Shown: positions 6,259 through 13,797 of the stretch, piece after piece
Layout: every line of letters starts with the position of its first letter
Numbering within the stretch: position 1 is the stretch's first letter
Virus record (IMG/VR): IMGVR_UViG_3300035698_009730
Span: 1-39,795 of that record
Origin: a virus
Length of the DNA: 39,795 bases
Direction: 5' to 3' (one strand)
The notes under the pieces: model-generated
The model's database searches: none
The model's input: the letters and a program-made list of their open reading frames with translations, nothing else
Told to the model about the DNA's origin: nothing
Position numbers and translations under genes: made by a program

Positions 6259-6548
6259 TATTCTTGCTCCTTTAGCTCTAAGCCTTTTTTTAGTGTTTGC
6301 ATAGCCCTCTTGTACAGAAAAGCACCACCAGCAGGACATTTTCTTTTTTCAAGAGCTTCGATGTGTTCTTTTTTGAATCCACCCAGGCAACTGACTGCTA
6401 TGTCTTTGTATGAGTATAAGTATCCACGCCCTCCGTCTATTTTGTGAACTTTGTAATCGCCGCTCTGGTAGACCAAAGACCCTCTTTCGTAGTATTTTTT
6501 TTCAGATTCAGTGCTTCTCCAGGTGTTAAGTATTTTTATTTGCGCCAT
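6258..6548 (-). CDS. hypothetical protein, 96 aa
   Basis: AAGGAG lies 7 bases before the ATG. A mixed alpha/beta soluble protein: N-terminal half with aromatic-rich strands (YYERGSLVYQSGDYK), a DGGRGYLYSY turn, then helices ending in a Lys/Glu tail. No known motif. The leader shares a repeated sequence (AAACTTAAACAAAGGAGA) with two other genes of this operon. Confidence 0.6.
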   Translation of the reverse strand: MAQIKILNTWRSTESEKKYYERGSLVYQSGDYKVHKIDGGRGYLYSYKDIAVSCLGGFKKEHIEALEKRKCPAGGAFLYKRAMQTLKKGLELKEQE

Positions 6549-6586
6549 GGTTTTCTCCTTTGTTTAAGTTTAACCGCTTTCGGATA

Positions 6587-6607
6587 CCCCTGCTTTTCAA
6601 ACAGGGG
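6587..6607 (-). other. intergenic hairpin without U-tract
   Basis: A 6-bp GC stem (CCCCTG/CAGGGG) with a 9-base loop sits between two minus-strand genes. It could be an mRNA processing or stability element. It lacks the T-run of a terminator. Confidence 0.35.
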
Positions 6608-6620
6608 CTACAGGAAAAGG

Positions 6621-7085
6621 TTAAGCCGTGACTGTCAATTTCGCTTGATAGTTAGCACAAAAATTTAAAAACTCTTCAATTTCTTTGTCTTTTTTTTGTG
6701 ATTCATCGTTATATTTTGAAATAACATCTTCTAATGCTTTAATTGCACCAGCAAAACATATTTGAGTAAATTCAGTTATATAAGGTTTTGGATTTTTAAA
6801 ATCAGGTGTGTAATATTCCATTCCATCGCGTGAATCAATAGAAACTATCGCAAGCTCACCGTCTTCAATTTCCCAGCATGCTTTTGTGTTAATCCAGGAA
6901 AAATAATTAAAATCATTCTGGAATAGGTTATTATCAAAATTCTGTCTGGCGTTGAAAGTTGGTGAAGTCAATACGTTGATGTCATCTTCTTTAATAGACT
7001 CATTAATTTTTTCTATTAAAGTCTCAAGTTCTTTTAATCCTTTTTGTGTTGTGTTTTTTCTTTCTTCAATTTTTAATTTTGTCAT
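6621..7085 (-). CDS. hypothetical protein, 154 aa
   Basis: SD AAAGGAGAG precedes the ATG. An N-terminal coiled helix (residues 5-35) leads into an aromatic and Asp-rich central part (FNYFSWINTKACWEIEDGE, about 60-80) and a C-terminal helical pair ending FCANYQAKLTV. No signal peptide and no catalytic motif recognised. Second gene from the operon promoter, separated from its neighbours by hairpins. Confidence 0.6.
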   Translation of the reverse strand: MTKLKIEERKNTTQKGLKELETLIEKINESIKEDDINVLTSPTFNARQNFDNNLFQNDFNYFSWINTKACWEIEDGELAIVSIDSRDGMEYYTPDFKNPKPYITEFTQICFAGAIKALEDVISKYNDESQKKDKEIEEFLNFCANYQAKLTVTA

Positions 7086-7140
7086 TTTCTCTCTCCTTTA
7101 TTAAAGTTTAACTACTATGTCTATCTTTAACCGCTTATTA

Positions 7141-7168
7141 TTGCTCTTGACTTGATTATCAAGAGCAA
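7141..7168 (-). other. perfect 10-bp intergenic hairpin
   Basis: TTGCTCTTGA and TCAAGAGCAA form a perfect stem with an 8-base loop just after the first gene of the minus operon. No U-tract follows on either strand, so partial termination, RNA processing or mRNA protection are more likely than full termination. Confidence 0.5.
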
Positions 7169-7177
7169 AGTAAAAGG

Positions 7178-7366
7178 TCAAGACCAGTCTGTAATAAAAA
7201 AGGGTTCGCTATCGCCCTTAATCTCTTTTATAATTGCTGATCCATCTTCATTCTCTTCTATTTCACAGGAATCAAATATATATTGAACTGTTGTGATAGG
7301 AGTCATTGGTCCCTCAAAATGTGCTGCTAAGATCCTGCTGTATTCTTTTATTGTTAGTTTTTCCAT
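7178..7366 (-). CDS. hypothetical acidic protein, 62 aa, first gene of minus operon
   Basis: AAAGGAGAG lies before the ATG, and a strong promoter (7409-7436) is about 45 bases upstream, so this is the promoter-proximal and probably best expressed gene of the operon. The 62 residues include an N-terminal helix, a central EENEDGS acidic turn and a hydrophobic end (FFITDWS). No family recognised. Small acidic early phage proteins are often host or defence inhibitors, but nothing in the sequence proves this here. Confidence 0.6.
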   Translation of the reverse strand: MEKLTIKEYSRILAAHFEGPMTPITTVQYIFDSCEIEENEDGSAIIKEIKGDSEPFFITDWS

Positions 7367-7408
7367 TTCTCTCTCCTTTGTTTAAGTTTTTGTTTTGCTC
7401 ATAGTTTG

Positions 7409-7436
7409 AATATACGCTTCTTTAGATTAATGTCAA
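7409..7436 (-). promoter_or_regulatory. strong sigma70 promoter of the minus-strand operon
   Basis: On the minus strand: TTGACA (7436-7431), a 16-base spacer, TATATT (7414-7409). The match is close to consensus in both boxes, and the first gene starts 43 bases downstream of the -10. Confidence 0.75.
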
Positions 7437-7465
7437 GTCTTTTTTCAAAGAAAAGTGAAATAAAA

Positions 7466-7479
7466 TTCAATGTATTGAA
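7466..7479. promoter_or_regulatory. candidate operator palindrome
   Basis: TTCAAT-GT-ATTGAA, two 6-base arms, lies midway between the divergent promoters at 7409-7436 and 7498-7526. A repressor bound here could control both directions. Confidence 0.4.
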
Positions 7480-7497
7480 ATAATAGGGTTTTTAATG

Positions 7498-7526
7498 TTG
7501 ACATAGAGATCAGTTTACTATATGTT
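7498..7526 (+). promoter_or_regulatory. sigma70 promoter of the rightward operon
   Basis: TTGACA (7498-7503), a 17-base spacer, TATGTT (7521-7526). The first rightward gene starts at 7563 behind a good SD. Divergent from the minus-operon promoter. Confidence 0.65.
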
Positions 7527-7562
7527 AGACATAGTTTAGTAGCTTAACGGAGGTTTTTTAGT

Positions 7563-7712
7563 ATGTTTAGACTTAGACAGAAAGACGCAGACCTTGTAGG
7601 CATGGTATTCACCACGCTTGTTGTGTTACTTGCTACATTTCTGTTTAAAATATATAAAAAACTAAAATCCGTCAAGAATCGCATTAGGAAGTGCTGTATA
7701 GGTACTATCTGA
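7563..7712 (+). CDS. small single-pass membrane protein, 49 aa
   Basis: The ATG follows ACGGAGG. Residues 11-29 form one hydrophobic helix (LVGMVFTTLVVLLATFLF), flanked by a charged N-terminus and a very basic C-terminal tail, so the N-terminus probably faces out and the tail in. The stop overlaps the next start (TGATG). It is too short for the usual track of genes but has an SD and promoter, so it is probably real. Confidence 0.55.
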   Translation: MFRLRQKDADLVGMVFTTLVVLLATFLFKIYKKLKSVKNRIRKCCIGTI

Positions 7713-7927
7713 TGGAGTGCCCTTATTGTAATAGTTGTACAGACATGAGGGTGTATGAAGCTCATCAAATAAAAAACTCAGCTTGGCAACAAGGAGCATC
7801 GAGCATTTATTATTGCCAGGATTGTGGGAGCCAGTTTAGAGCGCCGAGGGTAGAATATTATAATGACTTAATGCCAGTGGATACTTATTTTGATGCGCAT
7901 ACTAATAGAAAAGAGGTGTTGTATTGA
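7712..7927 (+). CDS. zinc-ribbon protein, 71 aa
   Basis: The start overlaps the preceding stop (TGATG). A first knuckle CPYC (residues 3-6, with a further Cys) and a second CQDCG about 30 residues later make a C2-C2 zinc ribbon like those in small transcription or nucleic-acid-binding proteins. The frame is open 21 bases upstream, but the overlap start puts the first knuckle at the N-terminus, as is usual. Role unknown, possibly host transcription interaction. Confidence 0.6.
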   Translation: MECPYCNSCTDMRVYEAHQIKNSAWQQGASSIYYCQDCGSQFRAPRVEYYNDLMPVDTYFDAHTNRKEVLY

Positions 7928-7937
7928 GATTAACTGC

Positions 7938-7981
7938 GCCCAATCCTCTGATATTGATTTATTTCAATATTACGTTTGGGC
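7938..7981 (+). terminator. possible weak terminator (two-part hairpin)
   Basis: An outer stem GCCCAA/TTGGGC and an inner stem ATATTG/CAATAT stack with an internal loop, followed by the U-rich CTTCTTGTT. It has the same architecture as the much stronger element at 15350-15404. The poor U-tract suggests partial termination. Confidence 0.4.
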
Positions 7982-8002
7982 CTTCTTGTTAAGATATAAA
8001 GA

Positions 8003-8170
8003 ATGTCAACTATAAGAACAGCAGAAGGCAAACGAATCAGACAAACAGACGGATCAAGGCGTTCAGTTAACCCTTTGAAATCAAGAAGAAACAGATTCAG
8101 AGCAAATCTAAATAAGGATAAGAATTACAGGGATAAATTTTCTGATATAAAGTGGAATATCCAAAAATGA
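8003..8170 (+). CDS. basic hypothetical protein, 55 aa
   Basis: A highly basic protein (many Arg and Lys, few acidic residues) without hydrophobic segments. The start ATG has only a weak SD (AAAG). The composition suggests nucleic-acid binding. The end overlaps the next ATG (ATGA). No family recognised. Confidence 0.5.
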   Translation: MSTIRTAEGKRIRQTDGSRRSVNPLKSRRNRFRANLNKDKNYRDKFSDIKWNIQK

Positions 8171-8349
8171 AAGATAGATTCAGCGAAGAGATTTGGCAGA
8201 ATAGTCCTAAAAAGGTGCAAGCCGTAACACCCGGAAAGTCTGAACATGGCTTAAAAGTGGTAAATAACGAGCCTAATTTCAGTGAGTGCCTTAAGTTTTA
8301 CGCAAAAAGGCGCAAAAAGTTGAAAAACAGTAATTTTAAGTGGTATTAG
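8167..8349 (+). CDS. basic hypothetical protein, 60 aa
   Basis: The ATG overlaps the previous stop (ATGA), giving coupled translation. A GTG 15 bases earlier is possible. A charged helix is followed by a Lys-rich tail (YAKRRKKLKNSNFKWY). The similarity in basic character to the preceding gene suggests they act together. Function unknown. Confidence 0.5.
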   Translation: MKDRFSEEIWQNSPKKVQAVTPGKSEHGLKVVNNEPNFSECLKFYAKRRKKLKNSNFKWY

Positions 8350-8385
8350 TAACCTGTTGAATTTGTTAGATATATATAATGGCAA

Positions 8386-8411
8386 GTCTCATATTCGCAT
8401 AGGCACGAGAC
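8386..8411 (+). repeat. 26-nt hairpin element, copy 1
   Basis: A 5-bp stem GTCTC/GAGAC encloses ATATTCGCATAGGCAC. It matches the element at 10835-10860 in 20 of 26 positions, and both sit 23 bases upstream of a start codon. A TATAAT (8375-8380) lies just before it, so it could form the 5' end of an mRNA. Confidence 0.5.
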
Positions 8412-8434
8412 AAAAATAAAAAGGTAGGATAAAT

Positions 8435-8617
8435 ATGGAAACAAAAGTTGCAGTCAAGCCGGCACAACCCTGGTGGAGCAGATGGTTTAATAAAAAGAAA
8501 AAAAAAGCTAAAACAAATAGCCCGGGGAATAAAAATTGGGGCTACATGCAAAATAAAAAAACAGTTACAAACAGGCTGGATGGTGCGTTTGCTTATCAAG
8601 ATAAAAAGAAAAAGTAA
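8435..8617 (+). CDS. basic hypothetical protein, 60 aa, upstream of the packaging genes
   Basis: SD GGTAGGA precedes the ATG, which lies just after the repeated hairpin element. The protein has a WWSRWF patch (about residues 14-19) followed by long Lys runs (NKKKKKAK) and a polar C-terminus. This is typical of small, disordered phage head or packaging accessory proteins, but no family was recognised. An overlapping ORF (8448-8636) in another frame is judged a shadow. Confidence 0.5.
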   Translation: METKVAVKPAQPWWSRWFNKKKKKAKTNSPGNKNWGYMQNKKTVTNRLDGAFAYQDKKKK

Positions 8618-8635
8618 TGGAAGGGTATTTTTCTA

Positions 8636-8824
8636 ATGGTCGGAGTAATAACAACAAGCAAGATACCACCAGAAATTTTAGGATGGACAAACTTGCGGTT
8701 ACTTTATGAAGATCATAACATTGAGTATAAACCATTATTTAATATAGAAGTACCAGGGGAAGAAGTCTTTAGCGTTCCAGAACAGAAGAGAATTATTCAG
8801 GATGGTGTGAGGGAAATATTTTAA
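8636..8824 (+). CDS. hypothetical protein, 62 aa
   Basis: The ATG has a moderately placed GGAAGGG SD. The 62-residue acidic protein contains a PPEILGWTNLRLLYEDH core and a Pro/Glu-rich C-terminal half. It lies 11 bases before the small terminase gene and is probably part of the packaging operon. No motif recognised. Confidence 0.55.
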   Translation: MVGVITTSKIPPEILGWTNLRLLYEDHNIEYKPLFNIEVPGEEVFSVPEQKRIIQDGVREIF

Positions 8825-8835
8825 GGAGATAATTA

Positions 8836-9240
8836 ATGACTGTTAAGAAAAAACCAATTAAGAAAGAGGTTAAGCAAAGAAAGGAGCCGTTCGGGAGACC
8901 GACTAAATATAACGATAAAATATTAGTCGACACAAAGATATATATAGACGGAGCTTATGAAATATCGGGCGAGGTAATCCCTACAATAGCAGGGCTTTCA
9001 TTGTTTTTAGAGTTATGTGAAGATACTTTGCATGTATGGAAGAAGGAGGAAGGCAAAGAAAACTTTTCCTTGTTAATTAAGGAACTAAAAGCAAAACAGA
9101 AGTCAATACTCATATCCAAAGGGCTTCTTGGTGATTTTAATAGCACTATTGCAAAATTGATATTACATAAGCACGGTTACTCAGATAAAAAAGATGTGAC
9201 TGTTTCAGTCCACGAACAAGATCTTGAGGAACTTGCCTAA
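8836..9240 (+). CDS. terminase small subunit (P22 gp3-like)
   Basis: 134 residues behind TTAAGGAG. A basic N-terminus leads to GRPTKYN (about 21-27), then a helix-turn-helix-like part with IPTIAGLSLFLEL and TLHVWKKEE, and a C-terminal helix region with GLLGDFNSTIAKLIL and HGYSDK. This order is typical of P22-like small terminases, which recognise the packaging site on phage DNA and hand it to the large subunit. The next gene, the large terminase, starts directly at the base after its stop. Confidence 0.85.
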   Translation: MTVKKKPIKKEVKQRKEPFGRPTKYNDKILVDTKIYIDGAYEISGEVIPTIAGLSLFLELCEDTLHVWKKEEGKENFSLLIKELKAKQKSILISKGLLGDFNSTIAKLILHKHGYSDKKDVTVSVHEQDLEELA

Positions 9241-10791
9241 ATGCTGTCAACTAGAGAAAGGGAAATCAAACAAAGGCTTAAAGACGACTACCGTCATTAT
9301 GCTTTAAAATGTTTAAAGATCCGTTCTAAAAAGGCATTGGTTATTGAGGGCAGACCAGAAAAAATAATTCCATTTAAATTCAATAAAGCTCAAAATTATA
9401 TTCATAACACATTAGAAGCACAGAAAGATAAACTCGGCTATGTACGGGCTTTGTTATTAAAAGGAAGGCAGCAGGGATGTTCAACTTATTGTGGTGGGCG
9501 CTTCTATCATCAAACCACACATAGAAAAGGTGTTAAGACCTTCATACTTGCGCACATGGAAGATGCAACAAATAATTTATTTAAAATGGTGCAAAGATTT
9601 CACGAGCATTGTCCAGAAAGATTAAAACCTTCAACTTCGTTCTCAAACAGGAAAGAACTTGTATTCGATAAGCTTGATAGTGCGTATGGACTTGGAACAG
9701 CAGGTAGTGGAGATGTTGGAAGATCAGATACTATTGATTTCTTACATGGTTCAGAGTGTGCCTTTTGGAGTAATACTGACTCTATAAAAACAGGGGTTTT
9801 ACAAGCGGCTGAACAAGCTGAAGAGATTATCCTTGAATCAACAGCAAACGGCATGGGGAATATGTTTCACCAAATGTGGCAAGATGCACAAGCCTCTAAA
9901 GGAAAATATATTGCAATATTTGTCCCGTGGTATTGGCAAGATGAATATAGAGAAGAATTGTTGGAAAATTTTGTACTTGACCAGGAAGAACAGAAATATT
10001 TTGATGCTTATAAAAATAACGGGCTTGAAGATCTTGAGCAAATGGCTTGGCGTAGGAATAAGATCATAGAATTGAAAGATCCCAAGCTTTTTATGCAAGA
10101 ATATCCTGCCACGGCGTCCGAGGCTTTCCAGATAACAGGGCATAATGCTTTAATTCAACCCGAAGACGTTCTCACGAGCAGAAAAGCCAAAGATGTTGAA
10201 AGTTATGGTGCTTATGTAGTTGGATGTGATCCAGCCAGAGAAGGCGATGACATGACTGATTTTATTAGAAGACAAGGAAGAAAAGCCTGGGGGCTTGAAA
10301 CTCATGCTCATTTAGATGATATGGAAAAAGCCGGGCTTGCAAGACATATTCTTGACACAGAGCCAGTTGATCGGATATTTATTGATAGAGGCGGTGGGTC
10401 CGGGATGTATGACAGACTTGTCGAGATGGGGTATGGAGATAGGGTAAGTCTAATCAATTTTGGCAGCAACGCCCTTGATAACAAAAAATATAAAAACAGA
10501 CGGGCTGAGATGTGGTGTGAAATGAACGATTGGTTAAAATCTGAAGAGGAAACACAAATACCAGATGATGATTATTTGCAATCAGATTTGGTTGCCCCTG
10601 GGCTTAAATATACGTCTCTCACTCAAATAATATTAGAGAAAAAAGAAGATATAAAAAGGCGCACAGGGAAAAGCCCAGATGCAGGTGATGCCCTTGCGCT
10701 TACGTTTGCTGAACCTGTCAGAATTATAGAAGACCAGTATGAAGATTATACATTGCCAACAGATATACATGACGGAGTAACAGGATATTAA
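9241..10791 (+). CDS. terminase large subunit (packaging ATPase-nuclease)
   Basis: 516 residues. The N-terminal ATPase has a Walker-A-like GRQQGCST (75-82), a Walker-B-like IDFLHGSE (165-172) and a coupling motif ESTANG (199-204). The C-terminal RNase H-like nuclease shows GCDPAREGDD (around 330), FIDRGGG (380-386) and SPDAGDALAL (478-487), whose Asp residues would bind metal. The length is normal for the family. It pumps DNA into the procapsid through the portal and cuts the concatemer. It is adjacent to the small subunit and portal, as in P22-like phages. Confidence 0.95.
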   Translation: MLSTREREIKQRLKDDYRHYALKCLKIRSKKALVIEGRPEKIIPFKFNKAQNYIHNTLEAQKDKLGYVRALLLKGRQQGCSTYCGGRFYHQTTHRKGVKTFILAHMEDATNNLFKMVQRFHEHCPERLKPSTSFSNRKELVFDKLDSAYGLGTAGSGDVGRSDTIDFLHGSECAFWSNTDSIKTGVLQAAEQAEEIILESTANGMGNMFHQMWQDAQASKGKYIAIFVPWYWQDEYREELLENFVLDQEEQKYFDAYKNNGLEDLEQMAWRRNKIIELKDPKLFMQEYPATASEAFQITGHNALIQPEDVLTSRKAKDVESYGAYVVGCDPAREGDDMTDFIRRQGRKAWGLETHAHLDDMEKAGLARHILDTEPVDRIFIDRGGGSGMYDRLVEMGYGDRVSLINFGSNALDNKKYKNRRAEMWCEMNDWLKSEEETQIPDDDYLQSDLVAPGLKYTSLTQIILEKKEDIKRRTGKSPDAGDALALTFAEPVRIIEDQYEDYTLPTDIHDGVTGY

Positions 10792-10834
10792 AGGAGTGAG
10801 CACTTTTTCAAGAGTCAAGCCAGTCCTACTCGGA

Positions 10835-10860
10835 GTCTCATATCTGCATAGGGCTAAGAC
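10835..10860 (+). repeat. 26-nt hairpin element, copy 2
   Basis: The copy upstream of the portal gene. The stem is AGTCT/AGACT (from the base before the element) with several changed loop bases, so pairing is kept although the sequence differs from copy 1. It is followed by TTTTTATTTA, so it may act as a weak terminator or a leader hairpin. Confidence 0.5.
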
Positions 10861-10883
10861 TTTTTATTTAGAGAGGATATAAT

Positions 10884-12983
10884 GTGGAACAGTTAACAGA
10901 ACAACAAGACTTTGAAACAGAAGAAGAGCAAGAAGAACGAGCTATCATCTCAATAATAGATCAACTAGAATCTAGATTCGCAATGACAAATATAGCTGAA
11001 AGTCTTGAGCCTGATGTTATAGTCAAAATTGCATCACTCGTAATAGAAGATTATCAAACAGATAAAGATTCGAGGGACGCATGGGAAAAGCAAAACAATG
11101 ATATCATGGATCTTGCTAGACTGATAGCAAAGACCAAAACCTACGCAGGCGAACCAGTCGCAAATGTTAAATATCCATTAGTTATAAACGCAGCAATTCA
11201 GTTTGCAGCAAGAGCATATCCAGAGATCGTCAAGGGTGCTGATGTTGTAAAAGCTAAAATTATAGGTGCTGATCCTGACGGAAGCAAAAAGGCAAGAGGT
11301 GACAGAGTAGCTAACCATATGTCATATCAACTGCTTAATGAAATGCCAGAATGGGAAGAAGGCGTGGATCAAATGCTTTTTACGCTGCCAGTGCTGGGTT
11401 GTGCTTTTAAAAAAACATATAGATCTGTTGTTGAAAATCAAAATATATCAGAGATGGTCTTCCCCGAAGATTTAGTAGTCCATTACAAAGCAGTTTCTTT
11501 AGAAAAAGCATCAAGAGCGACACATATAATTGAATTAACTCAGAATGAAATAGTTGAGCGAATCAGGTCAGGCGTGTTCCTTGATTTCGATGTTGAAGAA
11601 TTAGGGCTTGCAGTTTCAACAAAAACAGACCATGTTGACGCAGACACACCCCATCGATTTTTAGAACAACACAGATGGTATGATTTAGATGAAGATGGAT
11701 ATCAAGAGCCATATATTGTAACAGTACACGAAGATAGTCAAAAACTTGTTCGCATTGCTGCAAGGTATGAGCTTTCAGGTGTAAAGAAAAACGAAGCTGG
11801 CGACATAATCAAAATTAAACCTGTTGAATATTTCACAAGATATCTGTTTATGCCTTCCCCAGACGGGAGTTTTTACGGCATGGGATTTGGTCAACTTCTT
11901 TTTTCAATCAACTCTTCAGTCAATACGGTTTTAAATCAACTCCTCGATTCCGGCACAATTAATAATAGGCAATCTGGATTTTTAGGACGTGGGTTGCGGT
12001 TAGGAAAGGGACAAAGCATACGGCTGAAATCAGGAGAGTGGCTACCTGTCCAAGCAACTGGAGACGATTTACGGAAAAATATTGTCCCAATGGTGACAAA
12101 TCAACCGTCAAGCGTTCTTTTTCAGCTCTTAGGTTTGCTGATAGACACCGGGAAAGAGTTATCGGGCATCACAGAAGTTCTAAGCGGGCAATCTCCAGGT
12201 TCAAACGTCCCTGCCGAGACAACTTTGGCACTAATTGAGCAAGGGCTTCAAGTTTATTCAGCAATTCACAAGAGAATTCACAGATCTTTATATCTTGAAT
12301 TTAAGAAAATATACAGACTGAATGTTTTATATGTGACAAATGAAGAGTATCTTAATATTATTGATGACCAATCAGGTGATAAAGATGCAGATTACAATAG
12401 TTCAGACCATGATATCATTCCTGTATCAGATCCTAACGCTACTACAAATATGCAAAGGATTATGAAAGCCAAGGCTCTTATTGAAATGAGAGGGCAGGGG
12501 CTAAATGATAAGGAAATATTGAAACGATACCTCGAAGCATTGCAGATTGAGAATATTGAAGGGTTGATACCAGACGAAGAAGAACAACAACCAGATCCGT
12601 TGCAGGAATTAGAATTGATTGACAAGCAAGCTGAAATAGAATTAAAAGTAGCTGAGCAGGGCAAGGTTGCTGCTGATACTGAGTTGACTATTGAAAAAAT
12701 AAATACTGAAAAGGTTAATCAAGAGGTTAAGATCAGGGGTACTGAATTTGATGCGAAGAAACTTCAAATAGAAGAAGGTCAAACGATTAACAATATAAAG
12801 CTGACTGGTGAGGACAGCAAGAGAAAAACGGCTGAGCTTCTTAATAAGATTAAAGGTACGGGTGAAAAGGCCGTTAAAGATACTGCAGCGAATGATTCAA
12901 AGTTTGAGGGTAAAACGGCTGAGACGAATACTCAAGGGGCATATCGAGAATCTGGGCTTAAAAGTAATAACAAGGAAGTTTAA
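10884..12983 (+). CDS. portal protein (P22 gp1-like)
   Basis: 699 residues starting at a GTG behind GAGAGGA. An ATG two bases earlier is in a frame that stops after four codons. The N-terminal two thirds show portal features (ARAYPEIVKG, GDRVANHMSYQLL, VLGCAFKKTYRS, EQHRWYDLDEDG). From about residue 570 the protein is a long Lys/Glu/Gln-rich coiled-coil tail, as in the helical barrel of P22-type portals. The length matches P22 gp1. It forms the dodecameric DNA channel at the capsid vertex and the docking site for terminase and tail adaptors. Confidence 0.9.
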   Translation: MEQLTEQQDFETEEEQEERAIISIIDQLESRFAMTNIAESLEPDVIVKIASLVIEDYQTDKDSRDAWEKQNNDIMDLARLIAKTKTYAGEPVANVKYPLVINAAIQFAARAYPEIVKGADVVKAKIIGADPDGSKKARGDRVANHMSYQLLNEMPEWEEGVDQMLFTLPVLGCAFKKTYRSVVENQNISEMVFPEDLVVHYKAVSLEKASRATHIIELTQNEIVERIRSGVFLDFDVEELGLAVSTKTDHVDADTPHRFLEQHRWYDLDEDGYQEPYIVTVHEDSQKLVRIAARYELSGVKKNEAGDIIKIKPVEYFTRYLFMPSPDGSFYGMGFGQLLFSINSSVNTVLNQLLDSGTINNRQSGFLGRGLRLGKGQSIRLKSGEWLPVQATGDDLRKNIVPMVTNQPSSVLFQLLGLLIDTGKELSGITEVLSGQSPGSNVPAETTLALIEQGLQVYSAIHKRIHRSLYLEFKKIYRLNVLYVTNEEYLNIIDDQSGDKDADYNSSDHDIIPVSDPNATTNMQRIMKAKALIEMRGQGLNDKEILKRYLEALQIENIEGLIPDEEEQQPDPLQELELIDKQAEIELKVAEQGKVAADTELTIEKINTEKVNQEVKIRGTEFDAKKLQIEEGQTINNIKLTGEDSKRKTAELLNKIKGTGEKAVKDTAANDSKFEGKTAETNTQGAYRESGLKSNNKEV

Positions 12984-12984
12984 T

Positions 12985-13179
12985 ATGGATAAGATTCTCA
13001 AAATAGGTGACAAAGAATATAATATTCACCCGGATGTAGCAGATATATTGCAATCGGTTAGTGAAGAAAGAGACAGCTTAATTGAAGAATTGTTTTTAAT
13101 AAAGTTTAATTCAAGTCTTAAGCCTTCTCATGCTATGTATTCAAAAGTGATTGATGATAATTTTTGGGATCTTTCTTAA
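12985..13179 (+). CDS. hypothetical protein, 64 aa
   Basis: The start (ATG at 12985, SD AAGGAAG) lies one base after the portal stop. The open frame extends far to the left only by overlapping the portal and is not credible there. Acidic soluble protein with two helices (about 15-40 and 45-60). It is translationally linked to the portal and may be a head-assembly accessory. No family recognised. Confidence 0.55.
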   Translation: MDKILKIGDKEYNIHPDVADILQSVSEERDSLIEELFLIKFNSSLKPSHAMYSKVIDDNFWDLS

Positions 13180-13201
13180 ATAATAACGAACAGGAGGCAA
13201 C

Positions 13202-13435
13202 ATGGATAAAGAACAGTTTGAAGGGTGGAAAGGTCATCCGGTAACAATGGAAGTGATGGCAGAACTTACAAAGCTTAGATTCAGTTTAAGCGATGGGTTA
13301 AGCAGGGGTAATACGTTGAGTTCCAAAGTAGACGAAACGGCATTACTTACAGCTAGAATCGTTGGAAAGATTGAAGGGATTGAGCAGATCCTAGGTCTTG
13401 ATTATGAGGAAGGAGACGAGGATGGCAAGAAATGA
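13202..13435 (+). CDS. hypothetical head-region protein, 77 aa
   Basis: CAGGAGG lies just before the ATG. Helical acidic protein with a central HPVTMEVMAELTKLRF helix, an SLSDGLSRGNTLSS linker and an acidic C-terminal tail. Proteins of this pattern commonly occur between portal and scaffold in short-tailed phages, usually without a function assigned. It overlaps the next gene by four bases (ATGA). Confidence 0.6.
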   Translation: MDKEQFEGWKGHPVTMEVMAELTKLRFSLSDGLSRGNTLSSKVDETALLTARIVGKIEGIEQILGLDYEEGDEDGKK

Positions 13436-13656
13436 ACTTCGGGTTAGCTAAAGTAAAGAAAGAAGGCTGGGGGTATAGTTTTGATTATCCAAGCTTGTCG
13501 TGGAACGGATTAAGGAAAGAATTTGAGGCGTATTTTAATAATAAATATTCTTCTAAATGGTATTTAAAACCTTTTCTACAAATAATAAGAAAAATTTGTG
13601 TGTCTGCTTGGGATAGAGCACTACGTGAATCTGCAAAAAAGGAAGCGGATAAATAA
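13432..13656 (+). CDS. hypothetical protein, 74 aa
   Basis: The start overlaps the preceding stop. The SD AAGGAG lies further upstream. Aromatic-rich N-terminus (EGWGYSFDYPSLSWNGL) followed by helices and a basic/acidic tail. No membrane segment. Its stop overlaps the next start (TAATG). Not recognised. Confidence 0.55.
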   Translation: MNFGLAKVKKEGWGYSFDYPSLSWNGLRKEFEAYFNNKYSSKWYLKPFLQIIRKICVSAWDRALRESAKKEADK

Positions 13657-13797
13657 TGGGAATACACCCAATAAATACAATAACTATCAAGGCGTATTAT
13701 AGCCTGGGAACTATCAAAAGGGCAAATGTTAATCTTAGCTCTCAAAAAAATGTTTGGGGCGGATTTAAATAACTATATTGATAAGATTCTTAAATAA
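13656..13797 (+). pseudogene. possible frameshifted small gene
   Basis: An ATG overlapping the preceding stop opens a 38-codon frame (13656-13772) whose second half has odd composition. The +1 frame over the same stretch (open from after 13674 to TAA at 13797) reads like a natural protein end (…MLILALKKMFGADL…YIDKILK). The simplest reading is one small gene with a one-base frameshift near 13683. The in-frame ATG at 13726 gives a 23-codon product. Neither version can be confirmed. Confidence 0.3.

Noticed and set aside
8448-8636. 62-codon ORF in another frame over the 8435 gene
   Set aside because: It has no SD, while the 8435 ATG has one. The basic composition is a frame artefact of A-rich codons.
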